NCBI RefSeq assembly: GCF_016623585.1
Contig: NZ_JAEHFY010000004.1
Location: 1-64,000 of the forward strand
DNA length: 64,000 nucleotides
Direction of reading: 5' to 3'
From: Pedobacter segetis
Lineage (GTDB): Bacteria; Bacteroidota; Bacteroidia; Sphingobacteriales; Sphingobacteriaceae
Part shown: positions 42,414 through 51,277 of the stretch, in pieces
Layout of the letters: each line of letters starts with the position of its first letter
Position numbering within the stretch: position 1 is the first letter of the stretch
Translations under genes and position numbers: made by a program
The notes under the pieces: generated by a model
Databases searched by the model: none
What the model saw: only the letters and a program-made list of their open reading frames with translations
Told to the model about the DNA's origin: nothing

Positions 42414-42729
42414 TGAATTGGAAATATTCAGTTTCGATCAAATAAAGGACGAATTTATTGGAGAAATCGAAACTGAAAGAAGAGTTCAATATGAACAAGA
42501 ATTGCAACTCGAAGTTATGGGAGAAATGATTCGTAAAGTACGACTTGAAAGAAAATTGACACAAGAAGAATTGGGTAAATTAATTGGCGTTCAAAGAGCT
42601 CAAATTTCAAAATTAGAGAACAATACAACTAATGTTACAATGGAGAAAATATTAAAAGTATTTGGGGCATTGAAAGCAAAAGTGAATTTTAATGTAGAAA
42701 TAATGAACAACAAAACACAAATCGTCTAA
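42397..42729 (+). CDS. XRE-family antitoxin (HigA-like)
   Basis: 110 residues with a C-terminal helix-turn-helix: MIRKVRLERKLTQEELGKLIGVQRAQISKLENNTTNVTMEKILKVFGALKAKVNFNVE. The N-terminal 45 residues are acidic and helical and probably contact the toxin. The start overlaps the (frameshifted) toxin frame by 17 bp. The gene is intact although its toxin is broken, so it may persist as a regulator or as protection against related toxins. The attC-like palindrome begins 8 bp after its stop codon. Confidence 0.88.
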   Translation: MATKNNELEIFSFDQIKDEFIGEIETERRVQYEQELQLEVMGEMIRKVRLERKLTQEELGKLIGVQRAQISKLENNTTNVTMEKILKVFGALKAKVNFNVEIMNNKTQIV

Positions 42730-42737
42730 AACACTAA

Positions 42738-42872
42738 TCCGCTAACAGCAAATTTGCACAAAAATAGCTGACGGTGATTTACGTTGATTCATCTTTATTT
42801 ACTTAACTTATTACGGTACTACAATGGTTCTGCAAGCAATGTCATTTCTGCACAAATTTTAAAACCTTGTAT
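42738..42872 (+). repeat. attC-like imperfect palindrome, copy B
   Basis: It starts TCCGCTAACAGCAAATTTGC and has a left arm matching copy A (AGCAAATTTGCACAAAAAT-GCTGACGG, one mismatch). The right arm GGTTCTGCAAGCAATG, CATTTCTGCACAAATTTT also matches copy A, while the loop between differs. The two arms of the element pair with bulges. It follows the antitoxin gene in the same sense. Copy A is at 15247-15385 on the other strand. Confidence 0.7.
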
Positions 42873-42901
42873 TACCAAAAACACAAATAGTTGAGTTAAT
42901 C

Positions 42902-43105
42902 TTATTTTTTCAATAAGAAATCCATTACAGATAGCTCGCCAACTTTAACCGCTTTATAGGCAATATTATTGCTTACGGATGTTGTTGTAAAATCTCCGTC
43001 TGTTTTTATGTTCTTAGTTTTTAAGGTTAAAGATAAACCTATAAACAACATTACAGGGATGATCATCATTAAAAATGGAGATGTTGGATTTGATAGCTTT
43101 TTCAT
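42902..43105 (-). CDS. small membrane-anchored protein, unknown
   Basis: 67 residues. MKKLSNPTSPFLMMIIPVMLFIGLSLTLKTKNIKTDGDF has one N-terminal membrane helix or uncleaved signal, followed by a polar domain (VSNNIAYKAVKVGELSVMDFLLKK). It is divergent from the LytS-type kinase gene at 43305 and could be a target of that system, but nothing in the sequence proves it. A reasonable hypothetical gene of small size. Confidence 0.5.
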   Translation of the reverse strand: MKKLSNPTSPFLMMIIPVMLFIGLSLTLKTKNIKTDGDFTTTSVSNNIAYKAVKVGELSVMDFLLKK

Positions 43106-43304
43106 TGTCTGTTTGTTTTGATGATCAAATATTCAACTAATTTTAAGACCGATAAAATGTATTAGACCAATTAGCGGTATCACTAGACAAACGGCATTTT
43201 AAACCGATGAACCCAAGATCTGTGGTTTTTTAATTTTGGTAGATAAAAATGGGGTGTTGGTCTAATAACACAACAATAAAGATTTCTTTTGTTACTTTTA
43301 TTTA

Positions 43305-44330
43305 ATGAGCAGGCTGCAAAAGTTTATGATCCATTTAATGGTGTGGTTGTTCTTGATCACGCTGTTTACTTTTGTTGCCACGGCAGGTTTCGAGAGCAGC
43401 AAGGGTGTTTATATCCTTTTTGTTGGGCTCTCTTTGCTAAATGTGGCTATTTTCTACCTCAACCTATATTTTTTGATCCCGCTTACGCTTGATAAAAGGA
43501 AGTTCTTCTTATGGTTATTGGGCTGTTGTGCTATTTTGATCTCTTTTTTAGCGGTTAAATATGGTTTCACATTTTATATGTATAAAATTAGCGGTTTAAA
43601 AATGGCAGCTAAAGAAAAAGACATATTGTTTTCTGAGCCAGAAAGGCTTCTTTTAAGCACTTTTATAACCAACGGTTTTTTTGTTTTTTTAAGTACCGTA
43701 TATAAATTTACAATTGATTGGTTTTTTAACGAAAGGGAAAAAACCGAGCTGGAAAAGCAAAGCCTTACCGCCGAACTGGCATTCTTAAAATCTCAAATCA
43801 ATCCGCATTTTTTATTCAACTCTTTAAATAACATCTATTCTTTGGCTTATCAAAAATCTGAGGCAACGCCAAATGCGATTTTAAAACTATCTGAGATTAT
43901 GCGCTATATGTTGTACGAGAGCAATGATAACAGGGTGGCTTTAGAAAAAGAGATTACCTATTTAAAAAGTTTTATAGAGCTACAAAAGTTACGTTTTAAA
44001 GGAAACGCATACGTAATATTAGAAGTGGAAGGGAACATCCAAAACCTAAACATTGTTCCCCTGATCCTGATTTCTTTTGTAGAAAATGCCTTTAAACATG
44101 GTTTGGCAACAGATAAGGATAATCCGATACATATTAATATTTCCGTTTTTGAAGATAGCATGCTCTTTACCATCAAAAACAAAAAGGGTAAACAAAATAA
44201 AGACCAAACAGGTGGTATCGGGATGATAAACGTAGTGAGGCGTTTAGATTTAACTTATCCCGATAAATACAAACTTAATGTAGAGAACCGCGAACACGAA
44301 TATTTTTCTGAATTATACCTAAATTTATAG
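43305..44330 (+). CDS. LytS-type sensor histidine kinase (second copy)
   Basis: 341 residues: four membrane helices to about residue 130, then a coiled linker (FFNEREKTELEKQSLTAELAFLKSQINPHFLFNSLNNIYSL) with the phospho-acceptor His in NPHFLFN. Next come LRFKGNAYVILEVEGN and the ATP-binding box [11 protein letters not shown], ending TGGIGMINVVRRLDLTYP. It is a paralogue of the kinase at 30167. The LytTR regulator starts one base after its stop codon, so the pair forms an operon. The stimulus is unknown. Confidence 0.92.
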   Translation: MSRLQKFMIHLMVWLFLITLFTFVATAGFESSKGVYILFVGLSLLNVAIFYLNLYFLIPLTLDKRKFFLWLLGCCAILISFLAVKYGFTFYMYKISGLKMAAKEKDILFSEPERLLLSTFITNGFFVFLSTVYKFTIDWFFNEREKTELEKQSLTAELAFLKSQINPHFLFNSLNNIYSLAYQKSEATPNAILKLSEIMRYMLYESNDNRVALEKEITYLKSFIELQKLRFKGNAYVILEVEGNIQNLNIVPLILISFVENAFKHGLATDKDNPIHINISVFEDSMLFTIKNKKGKQNKDQTGGIGMINVVRRLDLTYPDKYKLNVENREHEYFSELYLNL

Positions 44331-44331
44331 C

Positions 44332-45066
44332 ATGATCAATTGTTTGGTGGTAGATGATGAGCCTTTAGCCTGCGATATTATAGAAGACTATATTTCTAAG
44401 ATCCCTTTTCTTAATCTTTATAAAAGTTTGCAAAGCCCTATAGAAGCTTTGTCTCTGGTGCAGGAAGATAAAATTGATCTTGTTTTTTTGGATGTTCAGA
44501 TGCCAGAATTAACGGGCATACAATTCTTGAAGATAGCGAACGGTAAATGTAAAACTATTTTGACAACCGCCTACCCGCAATATGCTTTAGAGGGTTATGA
44601 ACATAATGTGGTTGATTATTTATTGAAGCCTATTGCTTTCGATAGGTTTTATAAAGCGGCCCAAAAAGCCCAAGATTTAATCAACAACAACCCATCACAA
44701 AATTTGGTAACCATAACAGAAACAACAGCTGCCCCCCAAACTTTTTCCCACGATTTTATTTTTGTGAAAACAGAATATAAGATCCAAAAAATATATTTAG
44801 ATGATATTCTTTTTATTGAGGGATTAAAGGATTATATCTCTATCTACACAAAAACAGAACGGATCATCACGCTGCAAAGCATGAAAAAGATAGATGAGGC
44901 TTTGCCAAACCACCTTTTTGTTAGGGTACATAAATCTTACATCGTTGCTTTAGACAAGATTGAAAGTATTGAAAGGAGCCGCATCATCATTGGCGATAAG
45001 ATTATCCCGATAGGTGATACGCACCGTGATTATTTTTATAAGATGATCGAGGATAAGAATATTTAG
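44332..45066 (+). CDS. LytTR response regulator (second copy)
   Basis: 244 residues: a receiver (VVDDEPLACDII, phospho-acceptor Asp in LVFLDVQMPELTG, Lys in DYLLKPIAF) and a C-terminal LytTR domain (FVKTEYKIQKIYLDDILFIEGLKDYISI...FVRVHKSYIVALDKIESIERSRIIIG). It is transcribed with the LytS-type kinase immediately before it and is a paralogue of the regulator at 31188. It probably controls genes nearby through paired direct repeats, which I could not identify. Confidence 0.93.
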   Translation: MINCLVVDDEPLACDIIEDYISKIPFLNLYKSLQSPIEALSLVQEDKIDLVFLDVQMPELTGIQFLKIANGKCKTILTTAYPQYALEGYEHNVVDYLLKPIAFDRFYKAAQKAQDLINNNPSQNLVTITETTAAPQTFSHDFIFVKTEYKIQKIYLDDILFIEGLKDYISIYTKTERIITLQSMKKIDEALPNHLFVRVHKSYIVALDKIESIERSRIIIGDKIIPIGDTHRDYFYKMIEDKNI

Positions 45067-45097
45067 CTTCAATTTTTTAACTAAAAACGATCTAAGA

Positions 45098-45850
45098 TCA
45101 CTTCTTAAACCTGGGCTTAAACCCTAAGGGTTTTGATGCCATGGGTTCTGTTGATGGCAGTTTTTCTTCTTCTTTAACTTCTGTAAATGGTTTTGTTGCC
45201 TTAAACCTTGGTTTAAAACCTAATGGCTTTTGTTCTTCTTCATTTTCTGATACAGCGGGAGAAGAATTTGCAACATCATCATTTTGTTCTGGAGGTGTAG
45301 TTACAACGGCTTTAAATCTAGGTTTAAAACCAGATGGTTTATTTGCGATTTCGGGTTTTGTTTCTTCTAAATTTTTAGGGATAATTTCTTCTTCTAAATT
45401 TGGCAAAACTGCTTGTGATGGTTTAGGAGCGCCAGCCTTAAACCTTGGTTTAAAACCCGCAGGTTTGGCAGATGGGGAAGAAACAAGTTCGTTTTCACTA
45501 CCGGTAGAAGATGGAATTTCTTCTGTATTTTTTTCAGTTGGTGCTTTAAACCTGGGCTTAAAGCCAGTTGCTTTTTTTGTGGTTTCGTTATCCTCTTGCG
45601 CTATTTTTGTGGTATTATCAGGTTTTGGGATTTCTTTAGGCTTAAAAGATTCTTTTAACTCGTTTTCTTTTTCATCTGATAAGGGGAAATCTTTTCTAAG
45701 GTTGTTGAACCAATATTTTTTGGTATGGTCAAAACTTTTGTTCCCCATTAATTGATAATGCGTCTCAAATTCAGAAAACAGCTTTGGATTATCGGTTTGC
45801 AGGGCATCCAAATCAATCTTCTTCTTTATAAAAAATTCTTCAAAAGTCAT
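45098..45850 (-). CDS. protein with five GFKPRFK motifs, unknown function
   Basis: 250 residues. Residues 1-70 form a folded-looking head (MTFEEFFIKKKIDLDALQTDNPKLFSEFETHYQLMGNKSFDHTKKYWFNNLRKDFPL). The remainder is low-complexity, acidic and Pro/Ser-rich, with five evenly spaced copies of [AS/L]GFKPRFK[A/K]. The codons of these copies differ at third positions while the amino acids are invariant, so the motif is kept by selection on protein sequence. It probably consists of short linear binding motifs on a disordered tail. It is followed upstream by a DUF2442 protein with a 12-bp gap. I do not recognise a family. Confidence 0.8.
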   Translation of the reverse strand: MTFEEFFIKKKIDLDALQTDNPKLFSEFETHYQLMGNKSFDHTKKYWFNNLRKDFPLSDEKENELKESFKPKEIPKPDNTTKIAQEDNETTKKATGFKPRFKAPTEKNTEEIPSSTGSENELVSSPSAKPAGFKPRFKAGAPKPSQAVLPNLEEEIIPKNLEETKPEIANKPSGFKPRFKAVVTTPPEQNDDVANSSPAVSENEEEQKPLGFKPRFKATKPFTEVKEEEKLPSTEPMASKPLGFKPRFKK

Positions 45851-45861
45851 CTAGCCTTTTC

Positions 45862-46080
45862 TCAAATTAAAATTTCTACGTTCAAATTCTTCCAGATCAG
45901 TTTGGTGCCATCATCACTTAATGCCCAATTTGCCTTTTCTTCTGCTGATGCCTGCAAAAGGGTTTGGTACCACATTAACGGAATGGCGGTTTCTTTACCG
46001 TCAGATTCTAATATCAAACTATCATCATTAAAAACAACTTTTAGTTCTTGGTCTTTTCTTCTATTGCTAACTATTCCCAT
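45862..46080 (-). CDS. DUF2442-type small protein
   Basis: 72 residues: LKVVFNDDSLILESDGKETAIPLMWYQTLLQASAEEKANWALSDDGTKLIWKNLNVEILI. The pattern of a beta hairpin with a P-L-x-x-Y segment, a helix of a-EE-r-nW and a final I-x-W-xx-L-xV-EI matches DUF2442 proteins, whose function is unknown. It lies 11 bp before the GFKPRFK-repeat gene on the same strand, so the two are likely co-expressed. Confidence 0.75.
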   Translation of the reverse strand: MGIVSNRRKDQELKVVFNDDSLILESDGKETAIPLMWYQTLLQASAEEKANWALSDDGTKLIWKNLNVEILI

Positions 46081-46153
46081 AAATTATATCAAAAATTTTT
46101 ACGCTTTTCTGTTTAACGGTAGCTTTTGGCTTTCTGCATTAGGCATTTTGCGT

Positions 46154-47449
46154 TTACCTATCTAAGGCATCATTAATCAATTGCTCAAATTGTGAATATA
46201 ATTCTTTTTGGTGTACCGATGGATAAACTTGCGTCATTAATACGGCGATGGATCTTCTTTGTGGATCAATCCAAAACATGGTATTAAATGCGCCTCCCCA
46301 GCTTAATTTACCAACTTTTGATCCATTTCTTAAACCTTGTTCTGTTGCTATTTCAAAACCTAACCCAAATTTATTTTTACCAACGCTTAAACTGCCAATT
46401 TGGTTGGTTGTCATCTCTTTAACAGATGCTGCCGTTAAGATTTGTTTGCCACCAAAGCTACCATCGTTTAAAATCATTTGGCAAAATTTAGCATAATCTT
46501 CTACGGTAGAAGAAAGCCCGCTGCCGCCAGAAAAGTAGGTTTTTGCGCCGCTTATTGGGTAGTTAACATTGTAGCCTTGGCTCATTATTGGCAATCTTTC
46601 TAAACGCCCGGTACCGGTTTCTTTGTACATTACCGCCAGTCTGTTTGCTTTTTCTGCAGGGATAAAAAAGTAGGTATCCATCATGCCCAAAGGTTTTAAG
46701 ATTACCTCGTTAACATAATCGTCTAAATTTTTGCCGCTTGCCGCTTGTATTACTTCTCCTAAAACATCTATACTTAAACCATAATAAAATGAGGAGTTTG
46801 GCTGTACGCCTAAGGGTAAAGTGCCCAGTTTGCTCATCTTATCTTTTATAAATACGCTATCGGCCACAGCTAGATCGGGGATGCCATTTTTCTTATATAT
46901 TAGGGCCAAACGAGGGTCGCTAAAGCCATAACCTATACCAGAGGTATGTGTCATCAGGTTTTTGATGGTAATGGGTGTTTTGGCATCAACGGTTGTATAG
47001 GTTGTGTCTTTGGCATCAAAAGAGGCCAAAACCTTCATATTTGCAAAAGATGGGATGTATTTAGAAACCGGATCAGATAAATTAAGCTTTCCGTCTTCAA
47101 CTAATTTCATGGCAGCTGCGGTAACGATTGGTTTTGTCATAGAGGCAATCCTAAACTCTTCTATCGGGCGCATTAAGGCCTTTGTTTCCCTGTCTCTAAA
47201 ACCAAAACCTTTATCATAAATTACTTTACCGTTTACGGCCACCAAAGCGGTTGCGCCGGCCATCCAGTTATTTACCAATCCCGATGCAAGCAAACTATCA
47301 ATACGGTCTAGGTTTTTTACCTCAACGCTTAATTTTTTTAAGTTAGTTGCGGCAACTAAGCCGTTATTGGCTTTTTCTGAACAGGCAGATAAAAGTAAGG
47401 CACTTACCAAGGCGAGTGCTAAAAATTTATTCGTTTTTTTTAAGTTCAT
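46154..47449 (-). CDS. serine hydrolase, beta-lactamase class C family lipoprotein
   Basis: 431 residues with a lipoprotein signal (LALALVSALLLSACS, lipobox LSAC). The active-site SxxK is in RIASMTKPIVTAAAM (about residue 105), the Tyr motif in FYYGLSIDVLGEVI, and the third region in KLSWGGAFNTMFWIDP. The MTHTSGIGYG segment is also typical. Members act as esterases, DD-peptidases or peptide hydrolases; resistance activity is not implied. Its ATG overlaps the stop of the preceding AsmA-like gene by one base. Confidence 0.9.
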   Translation of the reverse strand: MNLKKTNKFLALALVSALLLSACSEKANNGLVAATNLKKLSVEVKNLDRIDSLLASGLVNNWMAGATALVAVNGKVIYDKGFGFRDRETKALMRPIEEFRIASMTKPIVTAAAMKLVEDGKLNLSDPVSKYIPSFANMKVLASFDAKDTTYTTVDAKTPITIKNLMTHTSGIGYGFSDPRLALIYKKNGIPDLAVADSVFIKDKMSKLGTLPLGVQPNSSFYYGLSIDVLGEVIQAASGKNLDDYVNEVILKPLGMMDTYFFIPAEKANRLAVMYKETGTGRLERLPIMSQGYNVNYPISGAKTYFSGGSGLSSTVEDYAKFCQMILNDGSFGGKQILTAASVKEMTTNQIGSLSVGKNKFGLGFEIATEQGLRNGSKVGKLSWGGAFNTMFWIDPQRRSIAVLMTQVYPSVHQKELYSQFEQLINDALDR

Positions 47450-49245
47450 TATTTTTCTTTTTTTCTTTCTTCTCTACGTTTTATTCTTTCTTCCCTACGC
47501 TTTTCCCTATCGTTTTTGGCATTTATAAAACTTTCTGCCCTGGCTTTTAGTTTTGCTTCTTTTTCTTTAGAAATACCCACGCTCTCTTTTAAGCCTTCAA
47601 ATACCGATTTCCACATTAGGTTAAAGAATGAGCTAGCATTTGGGCGTTTATAGTATGGGTGTGCAACAATCAAAGGGTCGGTTCCGTTTGGGTTCCCGTT
47701 ATTAACCAATAAAGCATTGGCAAAAAACGAAATTAATCCCAACTTTTTAAAGTTTTCTTTATCATCTTTTTTCATCAGCGATATTTTAAGGTCTTGGTAT
47801 TTCAATGTCATTGATCCTCCTCCACCATTTCTATCGCCCTTCATATCAAAAACAAGGCTGTTTATTTTACCAGAGCTTGTTTTTACCAAAGCTAATGATT
47901 TAAACAGGTCGTTTAACGCCGACATATCCATTGGGCCCATACTTCCGCTGTAGGTAAACGCACCGTTGGGATCGGTTAAATTAAACCCAATATGAACGTT
48001 CATATTGCCTTTGCCCATCAAATTTGTTTGCACATAGGCATCTGCCATAGCATTCTTTTTTATTGATGCAGAATCATTGGTTACGTTAAATATCCTTCCT
48101 CTTAAATTAGAAAAAAATACCGTTCCGTTTTCATCGCTTTTTGGGTTGTACTCTGTATAAGCTATGTTGGTGTTTTTAATGGTTACGGTATCTGCGATGA
48201 TATCCCAAGGTATTCTCCTTAATGCCAAATGAGGGAAATTTTTGCCCTTATCAATTGTTTTAGGGGGTTTACTTCTGTTTAAAAAAACTTTTAAATCTCC
48301 GCCTACCAAGCTAACATTATTGCTTTTAACCGTCCTATGGTCTATTAATTGGTTAAAGTTTAGATCGCTAACTATAACAGAATCATAAGTGAGGCTGTAA
48401 CGTTCTTGCTGGATCTTGAATTTATTAGAAAAAGCCATGTTTGCATACCTCGGGATAAGGCCCATCCCTGTTAACGTTAATCTTTTGTTTTGTGTAGATA
48501 CTAAAACATGGTTAAAATTGATATGGTACATAGAATCTGCGGTAGCATAAGAATAATCGCTTATTTCTGCGATAATATCCTTTGTGCCAAACAACCTCGA
48601 ACTGTCATATCTAGAAGCAGAATCTATCAAAATATCGTTTAAACGGATGTTTACTTTATCTATAAAGGTTATTTTTGGCGTTTTAAAACTCTGATCTATA
48701 TATTTAAACTTCACGTTGTTTAAAAAAATACTACCAATTTTCAAAGCTTTTAAAGTCCCTCTTAGGCGCTCATACGCTGTTCTGTTATCTTCCTTTTTCT
48801 TTTTCTGGTTTTTTAACTTGGTATAAAATATAGCCAATTTTGGGTTTTGGATGGTAATGTTTTTTATATCGAGTTTCTTTTCCCTATAAACTTTTAAGGG
48901 ATTGGCGTTTTTGATAGAAAACTTAAAGATCTTTAAAGAAATAAGGTTCTCTGGCGCATCGCCATTTTTGATCATTTTTTGGTAGATATCTAGATCTGGA
49001 AATATAGAAAGGCTATCAACCGTTATGCTTCCGCTGAGTATATTAACGCTTATATCAGAAAACTTGATACGATAAAGGCTGTCTGTGGCATCTGTAAAAG
49101 TGTTTTTTATAACCGTTGTAAGCAAGGGTTTCCACTCTCGGTTAATGTACCATGCGGCAGAGGCGGCAATCATTACAATTACGATAAAAACACCTGCCCC
49201 CCACTTAAGTGCCCTATGCTTTTTCTTAGGTTTTGTTTCTTCCAT
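47449..49245 (-). CDS. AsmA-like/DUF748-type envelope protein
   Basis: 598 residues with a single N-terminal membrane helix (KWGAGVFIVIVMIAASAAWYI). Long beta-rich segments reminiscent of AsmA/TamB-like inter-membrane proteins follow (YRIKFSDISVNILSGSITVDSLSIFPD, NITIQNPKLAIFYTK, VSLVGGDLKVFLNRS, GKINSLVFDMKGDRNGGGGSMTLKYQDLKI). The tail is extremely charged (KARAESFINAKNDREKRREERIKRREE). Such proteins are thought to help lipid or outer-membrane biogenesis. It is translationally coupled to the serine hydrolase gene. Confidence 0.7.
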   Translation of the reverse strand: MEETKPKKKHRALKWGAGVFIVIVMIAASAAWYINREWKPLLTTVIKNTFTDATDSLYRIKFSDISVNILSGSITVDSLSIFPDLDIYQKMIKNGDAPENLISLKIFKFSIKNANPLKVYREKKLDIKNITIQNPKLAIFYTKLKNQKKKKEDNRTAYERLRGTLKALKIGSIFLNNVKFKYIDQSFKTPKITFIDKVNIRLNDILIDSASRYDSSRLFGTKDIIAEISDYSYATADSMYHINFNHVLVSTQNKRLTLTGMGLIPRYANMAFSNKFKIQQERYSLTYDSVIVSDLNFNQLIDHRTVKSNNVSLVGGDLKVFLNRSKPPKTIDKGKNFPHLALRRIPWDIIADTVTIKNTNIAYTEYNPKSDENGTVFFSNLRGRIFNVTNDSASIKKNAMADAYVQTNLMGKGNMNVHIGFNLTDPNGAFTYSGSMGPMDMSALNDLFKSLALVKTSSGKINSLVFDMKGDRNGGGGSMTLKYQDLKISLMKKDDKENFKKLGLISFFANALLVNNGNPNGTDPLIVAHPYYKRPNASSFFNLMWKSVFEGLKESVGISKEKEAKLKARAESFINAKNDREKRREERIKRREERKKEK

Positions 49246-49354
49246 CTTTTAATGATAATTAAATTAAATATTCAATTATAAAGCCAAAAAACGTTGATTT
49301 TTAATTAAGTAAAATTTAAGGGAACAGCTACCCGCATTAATTGAACTTGTGTTG

Positions 49355-50581
49355 TTAAAGGGCTTGCTTAAGATTTTCAAAACGTTTTACACTTAAACGA
49401 GAACTAATAAAAGAAGCTATAAATGCGATAACGAATACCGTAATGAAAACCAATATAAAATCTGAGTACCTAATTGCCATGGGGTAAGCATCTACAATGG
49501 TGTTTCCTTGCGACATGGCGATGATCCCGTAACGTACCTGTAAAAAGCAAAATATACCGCCAAACACCAAGCCCAGCGCACAACCGATAAAAGATATCAT
49601 TAAACCTTCAAATAAGAATATTTGACGAATCATTTTTTTATTTGCACCTAAACTATTTAATATGGCAATGTCTTTCTGCTTATCGATAACCAACATGGTT
49701 AAAGAGCCAACGATGTTAAAGGTAGCTATTACCAGAACAAAGGTTAAGATAAGGTAAACGGCCCATTTCTCTGTATTTAAAATCTTGTAAAGCAATGCGT
49801 TCTGTTGTATGCGGTCTTTTACTATGTAATTATCGCCTAATAATTTTTGCAGCTCTTGTTTTGCGGCTTCCGCCTGATTTGGGTCTTTTAGAATAATCTC
49901 GGCAGAGCTGATATTTTTTGGCTCCTTTAGTAAAGCTCTTGCCACCTTTATGGGAATGATAACCTCATTATCAGATTCTTGGTTAGATTCAAAAACGCCA
50001 GAAGGGGGCAGGTATCGGGATACAAATTCGTCTGCCGGGGTAAAGCCAGAAGAACTACTTCTATTTGGCGAATAGATTTCTAACAAACGAAGTGGATCAT
50101 TGATATTGATGCCCAAGGTATATTGCACCGTAGAGCCAATAACCGCATAGTCTTTATCATCTTGGTTTAAAATAAAACTACCTTGTAACAGGGTATTCTT
50201 TAATTCTTTGTTTCTCAAAAAAGAATTGCTAACGCCTTTTATCTCGCCAATAAATTGATTGTTATCATAGCGCAGCAATGCTTTTTCTTGCAATATTTCT
50301 GAGTAAATGGCCACCTTGGGATTGTGGGAAACTTGGGCCAACTGTTGGGTACCGGGGTCAAATGTTTTCCCTTGGCTGGGTTCTATTACCAGATCGGGGT
50401 TAAGCGTATTAGATAAAGAGATAACCAAATCTTCTAAACCGTTAAACGCAGAGAGAATAACTATCAGGGCCGCACTCCCAACAAAAACACCCAGCATAGA
50501 AATACCAGAGATGATATTGATGGCATTGGTGCTCTTTTTAGAGAAAAGATACCTCTTGGCTATATAATAGGCGGTTTTCAA
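49355..50581 (-). CDS. LolC/LolE-type ABC transporter permease (FtsX family)
   Basis: 408 residues with an N-terminal membrane helix (INIISGISMLGVFVGSAALIVILSAFNGLEDLV), a large periplasmic MacB-like domain (about 50-270) and three C-terminal FtsX-type helices (VYLILTFVLVIATFNIVGSLTMLVIDKQKDIAILNSLGA, MISFIGCALGLVFGGIFCF, ILVFITVFVIAFIASFISS). The start MKTAYYIAKRYLFSKKSTNAINIIS is characteristic of LolC/E, which extract lipoproteins from the inner membrane. No LolD ATPase is adjacent. It lies 3 bp from the downstream end of the hydrolase gene at 50585. Confidence 0.88.
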   Translation of the reverse strand: MKTAYYIAKRYLFSKKSTNAINIISGISMLGVFVGSAALIVILSAFNGLEDLVISLSNTLNPDLVIEPSQGKTFDPGTQQLAQVSHNPKVAIYSEILQEKALLRYDNNQFIGEIKGVSNSFLRNKELKNTLLQGSFILNQDDKDYAVIGSTVQYTLGININDPLRLLEIYSPNRSSSSGFTPADEFVSRYLPPSGVFESNQESDNEVIIPIKVARALLKEPKNISSAEIILKDPNQAEAAKQELQKLLGDNYIVKDRIQQNALLYKILNTEKWAVYLILTFVLVIATFNIVGSLTMLVIDKQKDIAILNSLGANKKMIRQIFLFEGLMISFIGCALGLVFGGIFCFLQVRYGIIAMSQGNTIVDAYPMAIRYSDFILVFITVFVIAFIASFISSRLSVKRFENLKQAL

Positions 50582-50584
50582 TAA

Positions 50585-51226
50585 TCAACGGTTAAAAAAT
50601 GGGTTATGGCTTTTTTCAAAACCAATGGTAGTGTGTGGGCCGTGGCCGGGATAAACTTCTACTTCTTCTGGCAAAATAAACAATTGATTTTCTATACTGG
50701 CCAACAAAGTTTGATGGTTGCCCCCCGGTAAATCTGTACGCCCTATACTTCCTTTAAACAAGGCATCACCGCCTATTATAAAACCATCTGCTTTGCTGTA
50801 AAAACATAGATGTGCGGGCGAATGCCCAGGTGTGAACAATAATGTTAATTCTCCGTTGCCTAATTTTATAGTGCCGTTTTCTGGTAAAAATTCTTCTGGT
50901 TCTGGCGAAAGTTCATAGTTAAAACCTTGCTGTGGCGCATAAGCAGGTACGGCTTGTAGCAAAGGCAGTTCTCCTTTGTTAAACATAGGCTTTAGGCCAT
51001 ATTGATCAAATATAAACTTGTTGCCCAAAACATGGTCTATATGGCAATGCGTATTCAAAAGCAGCATGGGCTTTAGGCCATTTTGTTTAATAAAATTTAC
51101 TACCGCGTTTTGTTCTGCGGCAGTGTACATACCGGGATCTATTATGGCGCAATCTTTAGTTTGTGCATCAAAAACCAAGTAGGTGTTTTCTTGATAAGGG
51201 TTGTTCTCAAAAGCTTTTAATTGCAT
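50585..51226 (-). CDS. metallo-beta-lactamase-fold hydrolase (glyoxalase II-like)
   Basis: 213 residues from the ATG at 51226 (an upstream TTG is less likely). The metal motif is NTHCHIDHVLGN (HxHxDH), followed by LLFTPGHSPAHLCFYS (third His), FIIGGDALFKGSIGRTDLPGG (bridging Asp) and VYPGHGPHTTIGFEKSHNPF (last His). The GSIGRTDLPGG stretch is typical of the short glyoxalase II-like group. The substrate is probably a thioester, but this is family-level inference. It precedes the LolC/E-type permease gene with a 3-bp gap, suggesting co-transcription. Confidence 0.88.
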   Translation of the reverse strand: MQLKAFENNPYQENTYLVFDAQTKDCAIIDPGMYTAAEQNAVVNFIKQNGLKPMLLLNTHCHIDHVLGNKFIFDQYGLKPMFNKGELPLLQAVPAYAPQQGFNYELSPEPEEFLPENGTIKLGNGELTLLFTPGHSPAHLCFYSKADGFIIGGDALFKGSIGRTDLPGGNHQTLLASIENQLFILPEEVEVYPGHGPHTTIGFEKSHNPFFNR

Positions 51227-51277
51227 ATATTTATTCAAAGATTTAGATAGCCAAAAGTTTTTTTTGTTGATTATTAA

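Larger units (their letters stand above)
41954..42866 (+). mobile_element. gene-cassette-like insertion B (toxin-antitoxin + attC-like site)
   Basis: The 5' edge GTTAGCGGA (41953-41961) is the exact complement of TCCGCTAAC (42738-42746), the start of the attC-like palindrome at the 3' end. Between them lie a frameshifted toxin gene and its intact antitoxin gene, both reading toward the palindrome. This is the layout of an integron cassette opened at G^TT; TA pairs are common integron cargo. The far end lacks a clean GTTRRRY core (it reads CCTTGTATT), as might follow insertion at a secondary site. Insertion A has the same organisation. Confidence 0.5.

Noticed and set aside
45141-45755. Long plus-strand ORF opposite the GFKPRFK gene
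   Set aside because: It is the antisense reading of a repetitive, low-complexity gene. The minus-strand frame has a conserved-looking head and silent codon variation.
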